A stretch of 64,000 bases of DNA from Actinomycetes bacterium (lineage in GTDB: Bacteria; Actinomycetota; Acidimicrobiia; IMCC26256; PALSA-610), in NCBI GenBank assembly GCA_025360585.1, contig JANYBW010000042.1, forward strand, positions 170,985 through 234,984. Reading direction: 5' to 3'. Of the stretch, positions 36,572-45,092 are shown in pieces. The notes beneath the pieces were generated by a model. It made no database searches, was not told the origin of the DNA, and saw only the letters and a list, made by a program, of their open reading frames with translations. The position numbers were made by a program, and so were the translations under genes. The number at the start of each line of letters is the position of its first letter. The first letter of the stretch is position 1.

Positions 36572-36672
36572 GTCGAAACGTCAACAAATCTGGGCATGTT
36601 GCTGATGTTGTTTCTGTTGCTGGTGCAGCGAATTGGTTGCCCGAACAAGAACTGCGGTGTCCCGCTGTCCCG

Positions 36673-36924
36673 TTAGCGCTCCAGCGCGGTGCGGAACTTC
36701 GCAAGGATCGCGTCGACGGATGGCGTTCGCAAGGATCGCGTCGACGGATGGCTCGGGTGTTATTGCCGCATACCCATTGCCTCGTACCCATTGACCGCGG
36801 CTTTGCGAAACGAATCGCCGCGCACATGGGCCGAGCGCTCGAAACGTGCGGCCAGCGTTTGCGCGACGGTGGATTTTCCGGCGGCCATAATCCCAGTTAC
36901 CACGAAGCGCTTGGGCGCAGTCAT
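36673..36924 (-). pseudogene. Decayed P-loop kinase gene broken by two short tandem duplications
   Basis: Starts MTAPKRFVVTGIMAAGKSTVAQTLAARFE, a Walker A (GIMAAGKST), then SAHVRGDSFRKAAVNGYEAMG, like small ATP-binding kinases where HVRGD-x-FR precedes the lid. The frame stops at 36760. A roughly 14-base imperfect duplication (atgggtacgaggca / atgggtatgcggca) and a 28-base duplication at 36703-36758 are both out of frame; if they are removed the frame continues ITPEPSVDAILAKFRTALER to a stop at 36673. Even then only about 70 of the usual ~170 residues remain, so the gene is also truncated. Confidence 0.65.
36703..36758. repeat. 28-bp tandem duplication in the kinase pseudogene
   Basis: Unit at 36703-36730 (aaggatcgcgtcgacggatgg plus gcgttcgc) is repeated from 36731, identical for the first 21-22 bases. 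Length 28 shifts the frame by one, which is why the second copy lies in another frame. Confidence 0.85.
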
Positions 36925-36992
36925 GGATGGAGCGTCGCGCGCTGAAGTCCCAGCCGGCAACGCAATTACCGCGAGGTCTGCCAAACTGGCTC

Positions 36993-37517
36993 GTGCAGAA
37001 ATTCGCAGCCGAGGCAGTGAACGAATATGGCAGTCTCGCAACGGCGCAGCGAATCTTGGTGACGGGTAACGCGGGTTCCGGCAAGACCACGTTCGCGACC
37101 GAACTCGCCCAACAATTGCAGCTTCCGTACTTCACCCTCGACACCATCGTGTGGCAACCCCGTTGGCGCAAAACCGGGACGGTTGAAAAGGCTGAGCGCA
37201 TCGCCGAGCTGATCGAGCGCGATTGCTGGGTGATCGATGGCGTTTCCGACACCGTCCTTGCCGTCGCAGACGTGGTGGTGTTTCTCGATGTTGCGCGCCG
37301 CGTGAGCGCGTGGCGGGTGGCGCGTCGCAGTGTCCGCTACCTCTTTCGTTCCCGCCCTGGTCTCCCTCGGCATTGTCCGGAAATTTTGGTGATCCCAAGA
37401 TTGGGAAGGCTTATCTGGGATTTCCGAAACAACGTTCGGCCAAAACTCTTGGCCGCCCAACGCCAACGCGGCGCAACGAATTTCGTTCACATTCGCTGGC
37501 GTGAAGGCGACCACTAA
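36993..37517 (+). CDS. Small P-loop NTPase (topology-modulation/adenylate-kinase-like)
   Basis: About 174 residues. Walker A GNAGSGKTT near residue 24, ELAQQLQLPYFTLDTIVWQPRW (the D-x-L/I-x-W pattern of this kinase-like family), WVIDGVSDTVL, VVVFLDVARRVSAWRVARRSVRYLFR and a C-terminal lid-like helix. Resembles proteins annotated FlaR or DNA topology modulation, whose true substrate is unknown. The start is uncertain: GTG 36993 is used, with ATG 36927 and GTG 37017 as alternatives. Divergent from the kinase pseudogene, convergent with nadA. Confidence 0.75.
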   Translation: MQKFAAEAVNEYGSLATAQRILVTGNAGSGKTTFATELAQQLQLPYFTLDTIVWQPRWRKTGTVEKAERIAELIERDCWVIDGVSDTVLAVADVVVFLDVARRVSAWRVARRSVRYLFRSRPGLPRHCPEILVIPRLGRLIWDFRNNVRPKLLAAQRQRGATNFVHIRWREGDH

Positions 37518-37533
37518 CGGAAACGGTTGCCTT

Positions 37534-38628
37534 CTAGTGAATGTCGAGCATGCGTTGGAGCGCCACTCGTGCCCATTCGATCGTGTCGTCGTCGACGACA
37601 ATCCGATTCACGGGCGCGCCCGCAACGATGCTTTCTAACGTCCACGCGAGGTGGGGTTCGTCGATACGAAACATCGTGCTGCATGGGCAAATCAACGGAT
37701 CGAGCGACGTGATGATCTTCGAAGGGTAGGCCTTCGCGAGCCGCTGCACCATGTGGATCTCGGTACCGATCGCCATCGAGGAACCATCCGGCGCGGCGGC
37801 TGCCCATTCCAGGATTCGTTCCGTTGAACCAACCTTGTCGGCCAACGACACAACATCGTTTGAACACTCGGGATGCACAACGATTTCTACTGCCGGATTC
37901 TCCAAACGGGCCGCTGCGATGTGTTCGGGGCGGAACCGTTGGTGCACTGAACAGTGGCCCTTCCACAACAGGAACGTCGCGGCTTTCACGTCGCGTTCTT
38001 CGAGACCGCCGAAATCCTTGTGGGGATTCCAGACCCGTTCATCGTCGAGGCCGAATCCCATTGACCGGGCGGTATTACGACCGAGATGCTGATCGGGGAA
38101 GAACAACACTTTGTCGCCTTTGGTGAACGCCCATTCCAGGACTGCTCGGGCGTTGGAGGATGTGCAGACGGCGCCGCCGTGACGTCCGACAAACGCCTTC
38201 AGCGCGGCGGAAGAATTCATGTACGTGATCGGCACTACCTGTTCCACATCGATGGCCGACGCGAGATCGTCCCAGGCATCTTCGACCTGTTCGATGTTGG
38301 CCATATCTGCCATCGAGCAGCCGGCGTTGAGATCCGGGAGGTATACGTGCTGATCCGGAGCTGTCAGCACGTCGGCGGATTCCGCCATGAAATGCACACC
38401 GCAAAACACAATCGCGTCGGCCGAATGGTTTTCGGCGGCGAATTGGGCGAGCTTGAAACTGTCGCCAATCGAATCGGCCCAGCGAATCACTTCGTCGCGT
38501 TGGTAGTGGTGGCCGAGGATAACGAGTCGTTCGCCAAGCGTTGCTTTGGCATCGCGGATCATCGCTTCGAGCGCGCCGGGTTCGGCGGTTGTGTAGCGAT
38601 CGGGCAGTGGAGCCTGCAGTCGCACCAT
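37534..38628 (-). CDS. nadA: Quinolinate synthase A
   Basis: 364 residues; condenses iminoaspartate with dihydroxyacetone phosphate to quinolinate for NAD synthesis, using a [4Fe-4S] cluster. It has GHHYQRDEV at 39-47 and three cluster cysteines expected by comparison with E. coli NadA: Cys104 (NAGCSMAD), Cys226 (WKGHCSVHQ) and Cys314/316 (ICPCSTM). Also HPECSNDVV and a final VDDDTIEWA segment. No nadB or nadC is adjacent. Preceded by a leader with several stems. Confidence 0.95.
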   Translation of the reverse strand: MVRLQAPLPDRYTTAEPGALEAMIRDAKATLGERLVILGHHYQRDEVIRWADSIGDSFKLAQFAAENHSADAIVFCGVHFMAESADVLTAPDQHVYLPDLNAGCSMADMANIEQVEDAWDDLASAIDVEQVVPITYMNSSAALKAFVGRHGGAVCTSSNARAVLEWAFTKGDKVLFFPDQHLGRNTARSMGFGLDDERVWNPHKDFGGLEERDVKAATFLLWKGHCSVHQRFRPEHIAAARLENPAVEIVVHPECSNDVVSLADKVGSTERILEWAAAAPDGSSMAIGTEIHMVQRLAKAYPSKIITSLDPLICPCSTMFRIDEPHLAWTLESIVAGAPVNRIVVDDDTIEWARVALQRMLDIH

Positions 38629-38639
38629 GATGGGGCCCT

Positions 38640-38790
38640 CCCGGGGGACCGTGTACTTGGGAGCCTGAAATTAGGGAGTTCCGCATAAGCCGGTGGGTGG
38701 CAGCCCGGTCGCCAGCACCACGGGGGTGTCGGCCTTGGAACTTGTAGAGCTTCAACGGTTGGATACCGGGCCAACCGCTCACTCCACCAT
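38640..38790 (-). promoter_or_regulatory. Structured 5' leader of nadA (candidate regulatory RNA)
   Basis: On the minus strand the ~150 bases before nadA can form a stem cggttgg/ccaaccg around cccggtat, and a second arm with gtgg/ccac closing tggc/gcca, followed by ggaactccct and a gggagggcc block next to the start that could pair with it and mask the ribosome site. I cannot match it to a named riboswitch class. Known NAD-related riboswitches do occur before nadA in other phyla. Confidence 0.35.
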
Positions 38791-38828
38791 AACACTCACA
38801 GTGAGCGCAATAAACTCCAACCCTTTAC

Positions 38829-38896
38829 TTGGGTGATCCAGGGTTCTTGTGTGAGTCAGCGTTCTTGGGTGATCCAGGGTTATTGGGTGATCCAGG
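38829..38896. repeat. 18-bp repeats at the 3' end of the sulfatase gene
   Basis: The motif ttgggtgatccagg occurs at 38829, 38865 and 38883, i.e. an 18-base period with one diverged unit between the first two. The copy at 38883 encodes the enzyme's last residues (AWITQ). The others lie beyond the stop, so the gene end appears to have been copied downstream, as at the response regulator gene. Confidence 0.85.
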
Positions 38897-41192
38897 CTCG
38901 TTCCATGTCGTCGACGAGGTCGGTGTAGGGCTCGCCGGTGACGTCGATGACGACCCGTTCGATTTCGTGGCTGTACGGAAACGGTGAGCCGTAGTCGCCG
39001 ACGGGAGTGCCATCGTCGTAGCCGCAGCAGAGCCCTTCACCCGCGAGTGCGAATCGCAGCAGCGATGTGCGAGGTAGGTTCATTTCGCCCACGGTGACAC
39101 CATCGGTGCGCAGCGTTGCGTGCATTGCGATCCCTTTTTGGGAGCGCATTTCGACTGCGATGATGTGGGGTCCGGGGGTCAACTGGCTCGGGGCGGTGAT
39201 TTCGTGGCTTTCGACCCCGGCGAAGTTGTACGTGAACCGTGGGATGCTGTCGCGAAGCCAGAGGCTAAAGCCTCCGAATTTTCCACCTTGAGCGAGCACC
39301 ACGCCGTGGGAACCGGCCGCGTCGATGTTGATATTCGCGACGATGGTGTGGTTGCGGAGTTTGGTGTTCGGCGCGACATCTTCGGAGAGTGGCGCTGCAC
39401 CCTGGTGGAGTTCGTAGCGATCGCGTTGACGAATCGAATGCGGCCGTCCGACGGCGAAGCCTCGATCTGAATGCAATGGGAGTGCATTGTTGATCCCGGC
39501 TTCGCGCCACCAAAGGTCTTGGAGCGCCCGGAGCTTCTCGGGGTGGGCAACGGCGAGGTCGTTACTCTCAGACGGATCGATGGCTACGTGATAGAGCTCC
39601 CAACGGTCGGCTTCGAACGGACGCCGGGGGTCGTCGGCTTCGGTGTACCGAGCGATACCCATGGGGTGAAACGCAACGGCTTTCCAGCCTTCGTGGTAAA
39701 GCGCCCGGCACGCGAATTGTTCGTAGTATTGCGTGGTCCGGTGCTCGGGCGCGCCAGCATCGGCAAGCGATTCGACGAAGCTTGCTCCTGCGAGCGGTTC
39801 TTGCGCGACGCCGTTCAGGATTGGGGGCAGCTCCACGCCACAGAGGTCAAGAATGGTTGCGCCAATGTCGGTGGCATGGACGTACTGGTGACGGATATTG
39901 CTATCCGGACGGTGAGCTGAGCTCGCGGTGTGAACGCCGCGCCCCGCGATGATCAGCGGATCGCCGATTCCACCTTCGTGGGTTTCGCGCTTCCATCGTT
40001 TGAACGGTGTGTTGCCTGCGTACGCCCAACCCCACGGGTAATGGCCGTAGCTATCGGCACTCCCGAGGGTGTCGATCAAGCGCATTGTGGTTTCGAGATC
40101 GTGCGGCATGCCGTTGAACACGAAGTTCTCGTTGAACGTTCCGTGCGGGCCACCTTCCGCGCTGGCACCATTGTCGGAAAGCAACATGATGACGGTGTTG
40201 TCGAGTTCGCCGCTGCGTTCCAGAAAATCAACGAGCCGCCCGATTTGTACATCGGTGTGGGTCAGGAAACCGGCGAAGACTTCCATCATGCGGGCGTACG
40301 CTCGCTGCTCTTCGGCGGGCAGCGTCGCCCATTCTTGGACCCATTCGGGTCGCTCGCTCAACGTCGTGTCGGCCGGCAACAAACCGCTGTCGAGCTGACG
40401 CTGGTGCGTGCGTTCGCGCCACACATCCCAGCCTTCATCGAAACGTCCGGCGTACGCGTCGATGTAGTCACGAGGGGCATGGTGTGGCGCATGGCACGCG
40501 CCGAGTGCGAAGTACATGAAAAACGGTTTGTCTGGATCGACTGCCCGCAAATCCGTGACCATGCCGATGGCGCGGTCAGTGAGATCCACAGTCATGTGAT
40601 AATCGGGTGGAAAATCCGGCGAGATAATCGTGTTGTCCATCACGAGATCGGGTGCCCAATGATTGGTTTCGGCGCCGATGAATCCGTAATAGCGCTCGAA
40701 GCCTTGGCCGAGTGGCCAACGATCACGGTTCGCCCCGGCGTGCAGTTCGTCCGATGGCGCAAGGTGCCACTTGCCGACGGCGTAGGTGGCCCATCCCTGT
40801 TGGCGAAGTATCTCTGAGACGAAACCGCAGCTTTTGGGGATGCGGCCATTGAAGCCAGGAAAACCCATCGCGAGATCGGTGATTCCGCCGATTCCGCAGG
40901 TGTGCTGGGTACGGCCCGTGAGCAAGCAAGCACGGGTTGGTGAACACATTGCCGTCGTGTGGAAGTTGCGGTAACGCAAGCCCCGTTTGGCGAGCTGGCT
41001 GATGTTGGGCGTGTCGAGATCGGATCCAAATGGCGCGAGCTGCGCGTACCCGACATCGTCGAGGACGATCAGCACAACATTGGGTGCTCCGGCTTGTGCT
41101 TTTGGCCCGGTCGGCCAGGCGGGGATTGAATCCTTGAGGGTCGTACCGATTCGTCCGGGGAACGCTTCGCCGTCGCGGTAAGTAAGCACCAT
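38880..41192 (-). CDS. Arylsulfatase
   Basis: 770 residues; hydrolyses sulfate esters. Formylglycine motif Cys83-Ser-Pro-Thr-Arg (TAMCSPTRACLLTGR), metal site VLDDVGYAQLAPFG (Asp45/46), then VGKWHL, FALGACHAPHHAP and MLLSDNGAS. The length and the C-terminal beta-rich domain match long actinobacterial AtsA-like sulfatases. No signal peptide or lipobox is visible, so it is probably cytoplasmic or exported by another route. The formylglycine-generating enzyme gene is not in the window. The natural substrate is unknown. Confidence 0.92.
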   Translation of the reverse strand: MVLTYRDGEAFPGRIGTTLKDSIPAWPTGPKAQAGAPNVVLIVLDDVGYAQLAPFGSDLDTPNISQLAKRGLRYRNFHTTAMCSPTRACLLTGRTQHTCGIGGITDLAMGFPGFNGRIPKSCGFVSEILRQQGWATYAVGKWHLAPSDELHAGANRDRWPLGQGFERYYGFIGAETNHWAPDLVMDNTIISPDFPPDYHMTVDLTDRAIGMVTDLRAVDPDKPFFMYFALGACHAPHHAPRDYIDAYAGRFDEGWDVWRERTHQRQLDSGLLPADTTLSERPEWVQEWATLPAEEQRAYARMMEVFAGFLTHTDVQIGRLVDFLERSGELDNTVIMLLSDNGASAEGGPHGTFNENFVFNGMPHDLETTMRLIDTLGSADSYGHYPWGWAYAGNTPFKRWKRETHEGGIGDPLIIAGRGVHTASSAHRPDSNIRHQYVHATDIGATILDLCGVELPPILNGVAQEPLAGASFVESLADAGAPEHRTTQYYEQFACRALYHEGWKAVAFHPMGIARYTEADDPRRPFEADRWELYHVAIDPSESNDLAVAHPEKLRALQDLWWREAGINNALPLHSDRGFAVGRPHSIRQRDRYELHQGAAPLSEDVAPNTKLRNHTIVANINIDAAGSHGVVLAQGGKFGGFSLWLRDSIPRFTYNFAGVESHEITAPSQLTPGPHIIAVEMRSQKGIAMHATLRTDGVTVGEMNLPRTSLLRFALAGEGLCCGYDDGTPVGDYGSPFPYSHEIERVVIDVTGEPYTDLVDDMERAWITQ

Positions 41193-41251
41193 TGCGCCAA
41201 AGTAGGCGCGGATAGGGTCAAGATGCCATTACGGGTCGCGGGAGTTGTTTT

Positions 41252-42322
41252 GTGAACATCGAGCTTCGTCGAGACCTCCGCGCTTCGGTTTTGCCGTGGG
41301 TTGTGAGCCGGGTGATTGTCATCGTTTCGCTCGGCATAGTCCATCTGTTTCGCGAGCAGTTTGTGCGCCATTCGCTGCATCACCAGCTGGTCGGGCTCTT
41401 TGGCTGGGATGCCGCCTTCTACCGCACGATTGCTCAACACGGGTATGCAACGGTCATTGGCAACGACGGTCTGCGCTTCTTTCCGTTGTATCCATTGGTC
41501 GCCAGAGTCTTTGGCGGCAGTGATCTCGCGCTCATCGCGTTAGCGAATAGTGCTGCGTTGGTCGCGTTCATGCTCGCGCACCGCGTCTCGCGGGAGTGGC
41601 TCGACGAACGTTGCGCGCGGCGCGCGGTGTGGATTTTGGCGTTGTCGCCGGGAGCACTCGCCAGTGTGATGGGCTATGCCGAGACAGTGTTTTTGGTCGC
41701 CGCGATCTGGTGTTGTTACGCACTACATCGGGGTTGGATTCCGATCGCGATCGTTGCCGGTGCCGCCGCGGCACTGACTCGGCCGGTGGGGATCTTCTTG
41801 GTCGTTGTTTGCGCTGGCTATTTCGTAACCGAGCGCAATGCGCGCTACGCGGTGGCCATGCTCGGGCCGATTGCCGGGCTCGGCGCCTTTTTGTGGTGGG
41901 CGAAGGATCGCAGTGGAAGTTGGCTGACGCCATTGCGCCTGCAGTCGCACAGCAATTTGCGCGGCGCGACGGTCGATCCGCTGAGGGCGGTGTGGTCATC
42001 GATCCACTACGTCGTGGTGGATCATCGTTTCGGCCCGGGTTTACATCTCGCGTGGGCGGTGATCGCGGTCGCGTTGTGTGTCGTTGCGTGGAAGCGGCTC
42101 CCGCTTGGTGTCGCGGCCTTCGCCACAACCTGCGTCATCGTGTCGCTCACGACCCGAAACCTCGACAGCTTCGAGCGGTATTTGTTCGCGTCGTTTCCGT
42201 TGGCGATTTCCGCGGGCACCATCAAAGCCCCGAAATGGTTGGATCGTGCTGCGATTCTCGGAGCCATCACCGCGCTTAGCGCCTACTCAATGCTCGCGTT
42301 TGCGACAACGTATGTTCCATAG
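41252..42322 (+). CDS. Membrane mannosyltransferase-like protein (PIG-V/GT-C type)
   Basis: 356 residues with about eight transmembrane helices. The first loop has GWDAAFYRTIAQHGY and RFFPLYPLVARVFG, the W-D-x2-(Y/F) and FFPLYP motifs typical of PIG-V-like mannosyltransferases, and later NLDSFERYLFASFPL. Likely adds mannose from a polyprenyl donor to a cell-envelope glycolipid or protein. Starts at GTG 41252 after a divergent arylsulfatase gene. Confidence 0.8.
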   Translation: MNIELRRDLRASVLPWVVSRVIVIVSLGIVHLFREQFVRHSLHHQLVGLFGWDAAFYRTIAQHGYATVIGNDGLRFFPLYPLVARVFGGSDLALIALANSAALVAFMLAHRVSREWLDERCARRAVWILALSPGALASVMGYAETVFLVAAIWCCYALHRGWIPIAIVAGAAAALTRPVGIFLVVVCAGYFVTERNARYAVAMLGPIAGLGAFLWWAKDRSGSWLTPLRLQSHSNLRGATVDPLRAVWSSIHYVVVDHRFGPGLHLAWAVIAVALCVVAWKRLPLGVAAFATTCVIVSLTTRNLDSFERYLFASFPLAISAGTIKAPKWLDRAAILGAITALSAYSMLAFATTYVP

Positions 42323-42336
42323 ATTCGGGCGTCTCG

Positions 42337-42342
42337 TACAAT
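42337..42342 (+). promoter_or_regulatory. -10 box of uvrC
   Basis: TACAAT lies 7 bases before the GTG at 42350, the position expected for leaderless transcription. It overlaps the ATG at 42341, which argues that GTG 42350 is the real uvrC start. Confidence 0.45.
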
Positions 42343-42349
42343 GAGCGCA

Positions 42350-44224
42350 GTGAATCCCAACGAAGTCGCAGTCCTGAAGCCCGAACGGGGCGCGATTCCT
42401 GAAGGCCCGGGTTCGTATCAGTTCTTCGATGCCGAAGGACGCGTCATCTACGTGGGCAAAGCCAAGAGTTTGCGGAGTCGCCTCTCGAACTATTTTGCCC
42501 CGCCCCACACGCTCCAGGACCGCACGCGCCAAATGGTCGAGGCGGCGGTACGCGTGGAGTGGATTCAATCCTCGAACGAAGTCGAAGCGTTCTTTTTAGA
42601 GTTCAACCTCATCAAGCAACATAAGCCGCGGTTTAATATCCGGCTCAAAGACGACAAGAGCTACCCGTACCTTGCCGTGACTCTCGATGAGGAGTGGCCG
42701 CGAGCGATGGTGTTGCGTGGCAAAAAGCGCAAAGGCGTGAAGTACTACGGGCCATTTGCTCATGCGTATGCCATTCGCGAGACCCTTGATTTGTTGTTGC
42801 GAACATTTCCGATTCGTACGTGCACGGATTCGAAATTTGATCGGCACGTCAAGTTGGCCAAACCGTGTTTGTACGCACATATAGAAAAGTGCGCGGCGCC
42901 GTGTGTAGGCGATATCAGTCGGCTCGACTACGACGTACTCGTACAGGAATTGCTTCAATTTCTCGACGGCGACAGTGCTGCAATTCTTGCTCGCATTGAG
43001 CAACGGATGCTGACCGCAGCAAACGACCTTGAGTTCGAACTCGCCGCTCGTTTGCGGGATCAATTGGGGAGCGTTCGCAAAGCGATCGAACGCCAACAGA
43101 TGGTGGGCGCATCCGAAGAGGATTACGACCTGCTCGGACTCGCCGATGACGAACTCGAAGCGAGCGTGCAACTGTTCTATGTACGCAAAGGGCGAGTGAT
43201 GGGCCGCAAAGGGGTTGTCGTCGACAAGGTTGAAGACCTTGATCAACCTGGCCTGATCGCTCGTATTGTAGAGATGCTGTACGCCGATCTGCCCCCAGAA
43301 GACATTCCCAAGGAGATCCTGGTTCCGTTCGAGCCCGAAGACCTCGCACTCTACGAAGAGTTCCTCGGATTACAGCGCGGCAACAAGGTAACGATTCGGG
43401 TTCCGCAACGCGGCGGCAAACGCGCACTCATGCAAACCGCGGAACTCAATGCCAAAGAGAGTTTCGCTCGCCACAAATTGAAGCGTGCGAGCGACCACAA
43501 CGCGCGCGCCCGCGCGCTGGTTGCGCTGCAAACAGCATTGGATCTCCCCGAAGCTCCCTTGCGAATCGAGTGTTTTGATATTTCCAATCTCATGGGAACC
43601 GAAATTGTTGGGTCGATGGTCGTCATGGAAGACGGTCTCCCGAAACGCAGTGAATACCGACGGTTCAAGATCAAAACCCTCGATGGCCAGGACGATTTCG
43701 CATCGATGGAAGAAGTGCTGACCCGACGCTTCCGGAACTATTTGCGCGAACGCGACGAAGGCGCTAAGGCTGGCAAACGGTTCAGTTATCCACCGAACTT
43801 GTTGCTGATCGATGGTGGTAAAGGGCAACTCAATGTCGTCGCCCGGGTCTTGGAAGATCTCGGGCTGAGCGATATCAACTTGGCCAGCCTCGCGAAGCGC
43901 TTTGAAGAGGTGTATCGGCCCGGCAAGTCCGAGCCGATACGGATACCGCGTGACTCTGAAGCGTTGTACCTACTCCAACAAGTCCGGGATGAAGCGCACC
44001 GCTTTGCGATCACATACCACCGGACGCTGCGCGACAAAAAGATGACCAAGAGCGTGCTCGACGACATCGTGGGCCTCGGCCCGACCCGGCGCACGCGTCT
44101 GCTCAAAGAGTTCGGTAGCGTCAAGAAGCTGCGGGAACTCCAAGAAGTGGACCTGCTCGCGCTCACATGGCTCCCCGACACCGTTGCCAAAGCGACCTAC
44201 GCTGGCCTTCATGCCCGCGCTTGA
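42350..44224 (+). CDS. uvrC: UvrABC excinuclease subunit C
   Basis: 624 residues from GTG 42350 (627 from ATG 42341). N-terminal GIY-YIG nuclease (PGSYQFFDAEGRVIYVGKAKSLRSRLSNYF) with Asn in NEVEAFFLEFNLIKQHKPRFNI, a Cys-containing region (KPCLYAHIEKCAAPCVG), the UVR motif (DLEFELAARLRDQLGSV), an RNase H-like nuclease (FDISNLMGTEIVGSMVVM, LLIDGGKGQLN) and a C-terminal helix-hairpin-helix (GLGPTRRTRLLKEFGS). Makes both incisions in excision repair. First gene of a run that overlaps rapZ and yvcK closely. Confidence 0.97.
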   Translation: MNPNEVAVLKPERGAIPEGPGSYQFFDAEGRVIYVGKAKSLRSRLSNYFAPPHTLQDRTRQMVEAAVRVEWIQSSNEVEAFFLEFNLIKQHKPRFNIRLKDDKSYPYLAVTLDEEWPRAMVLRGKKRKGVKYYGPFAHAYAIRETLDLLLRTFPIRTCTDSKFDRHVKLAKPCLYAHIEKCAAPCVGDISRLDYDVLVQELLQFLDGDSAAILARIEQRMLTAANDLEFELAARLRDQLGSVRKAIERQQMVGASEEDYDLLGLADDELEASVQLFYVRKGRVMGRKGVVVDKVEDLDQPGLIARIVEMLYADLPPEDIPKEILVPFEPEDLALYEEFLGLQRGNKVTIRVPQRGGKRALMQTAELNAKESFARHKLKRASDHNARARALVALQTALDLPEAPLRIECFDISNLMGTEIVGSMVVMEDGLPKRSEYRRFKIKTLDGQDDFASMEEVLTRRFRNYLRERDEGAKAGKRFSYPPNLLLIDGGKGQLNVVARVLEDLGLSDINLASLAKRFEEVYRPGKSEPIRIPRDSEALYLLQQVRDEAHRFAITYHRTLRDKKMTKSVLDDIVGLGPTRRTRLLKEFGSVKKLRELQEVDLLALTWLPDTVAKATYAGLHARA

Positions 44225-44228
44225 ACCC

Positions 44229-45092
44229 ATGCTCGACGTAACCGTCATCTCGGGTATGTCCGGTGCTGGCCGTTCCGAAGCTGCCCATGTGCTCGAAGAT
44301 CTTGGGTTTTTCGTCATCGACAATCTGCCGCCGCAGCTGATCTCCAAGGTCGCGGAGCTGGCGCGTGGCCAAGACCAACCGAACCGCTACGCACTCGTGG
44401 TCGATGTGCGTTCTGGCGATTTTCTCGCCGCACTGGGTCAAGCAATGGAAGACCTACGAGCCGAAGGTGGATCCGCGCGAACGTTGTTTCTCGATGCGAA
44501 CGACGAAGCGCTGGTGCGCCGGTACGAAGCAAGCCGCCGCCGTCATCCTTTGAGCAACGACGATGGCGTGATCGATGGGATTCATCGCGAACGTGAGCTG
44601 CTCCAAGCGCTCAAAGGCGAAGCGGATGTTCTCGTCGATACTTCCAATCTCAATGTGCATGAGTTGCGCGATCGTCTGCGCGAGGTGTTCATCGACGCGG
44701 ACAACGCAGTTGGTGCGCACTTACGCACCAACATCATGTCGTTTGGGTTTAAACACGGGCTCCCGCTGGACGTTGACATGGTCTTCGATTGTCGGTTCTT
44801 GCCGAATCCGCATTGGATCGAAGCCCTGCGACCACTCGATGGGCGCGACGCGGCCGTTCGTGATTACGTGTTAGGCCAACGCGATTCGAAGGCGTTTGTG
44901 AAAGAGCTCGATCGCATGTTCACGTTGCTATTGCCAGCGTTTGAACGCGAAGGCAAAGCGTATCTTTCGATCGGTATCGGTTGCACCGGCGGCCGCCATC
45001 GCAGTGTTGCGATTGCTGAAGCGCTCAACCAGCTACTTGCCCACAAAGGTCATCGTGCGGGCGTGCATCATCGGGACGTCGATCGTGGCTGA
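44229..45092 (+). CDS. rapZ: RNase adapter / nucleotide-binding protein RapZ
   Basis: 287 residues with an N-terminal P-loop of the actinobacterial form GMSGAGRSEAAHVLEDLG (Arg in place of the P-loop Lys) and the later FLDANDEALVRRYEASRRRHPL, FGFKHGLP, VFDCRFLPNPHW and IGIGCTGGRHRSV blocks of the RapZ/YvcJ family. In E. coli it controls glmS through small RNAs; the role in actinobacteria is less clear. Start ATG 44229 gives the family length; ATG 44211 overlaps uvrC. The end overlaps yvcK by 8 bases. Confidence 0.93.
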   Translation: MLDVTVISGMSGAGRSEAAHVLEDLGFFVIDNLPPQLISKVAELARGQDQPNRYALVVDVRSGDFLAALGQAMEDLRAEGGSARTLFLDANDEALVRRYEASRRRHPLSNDDGVIDGIHRERELLQALKGEADVLVDTSNLNVHELRDRLREVFIDADNAVGAHLRTNIMSFGFKHGLPLDVDMVFDCRFLPNPHWIEALRPLDGRDAAVRDYVLGQRDSKAFVKELDRMFTLLLPAFEREGKAYLSIGIGCTGGRHRSVAIAEALNQLLAHKGHRAGVHHRDVDRG

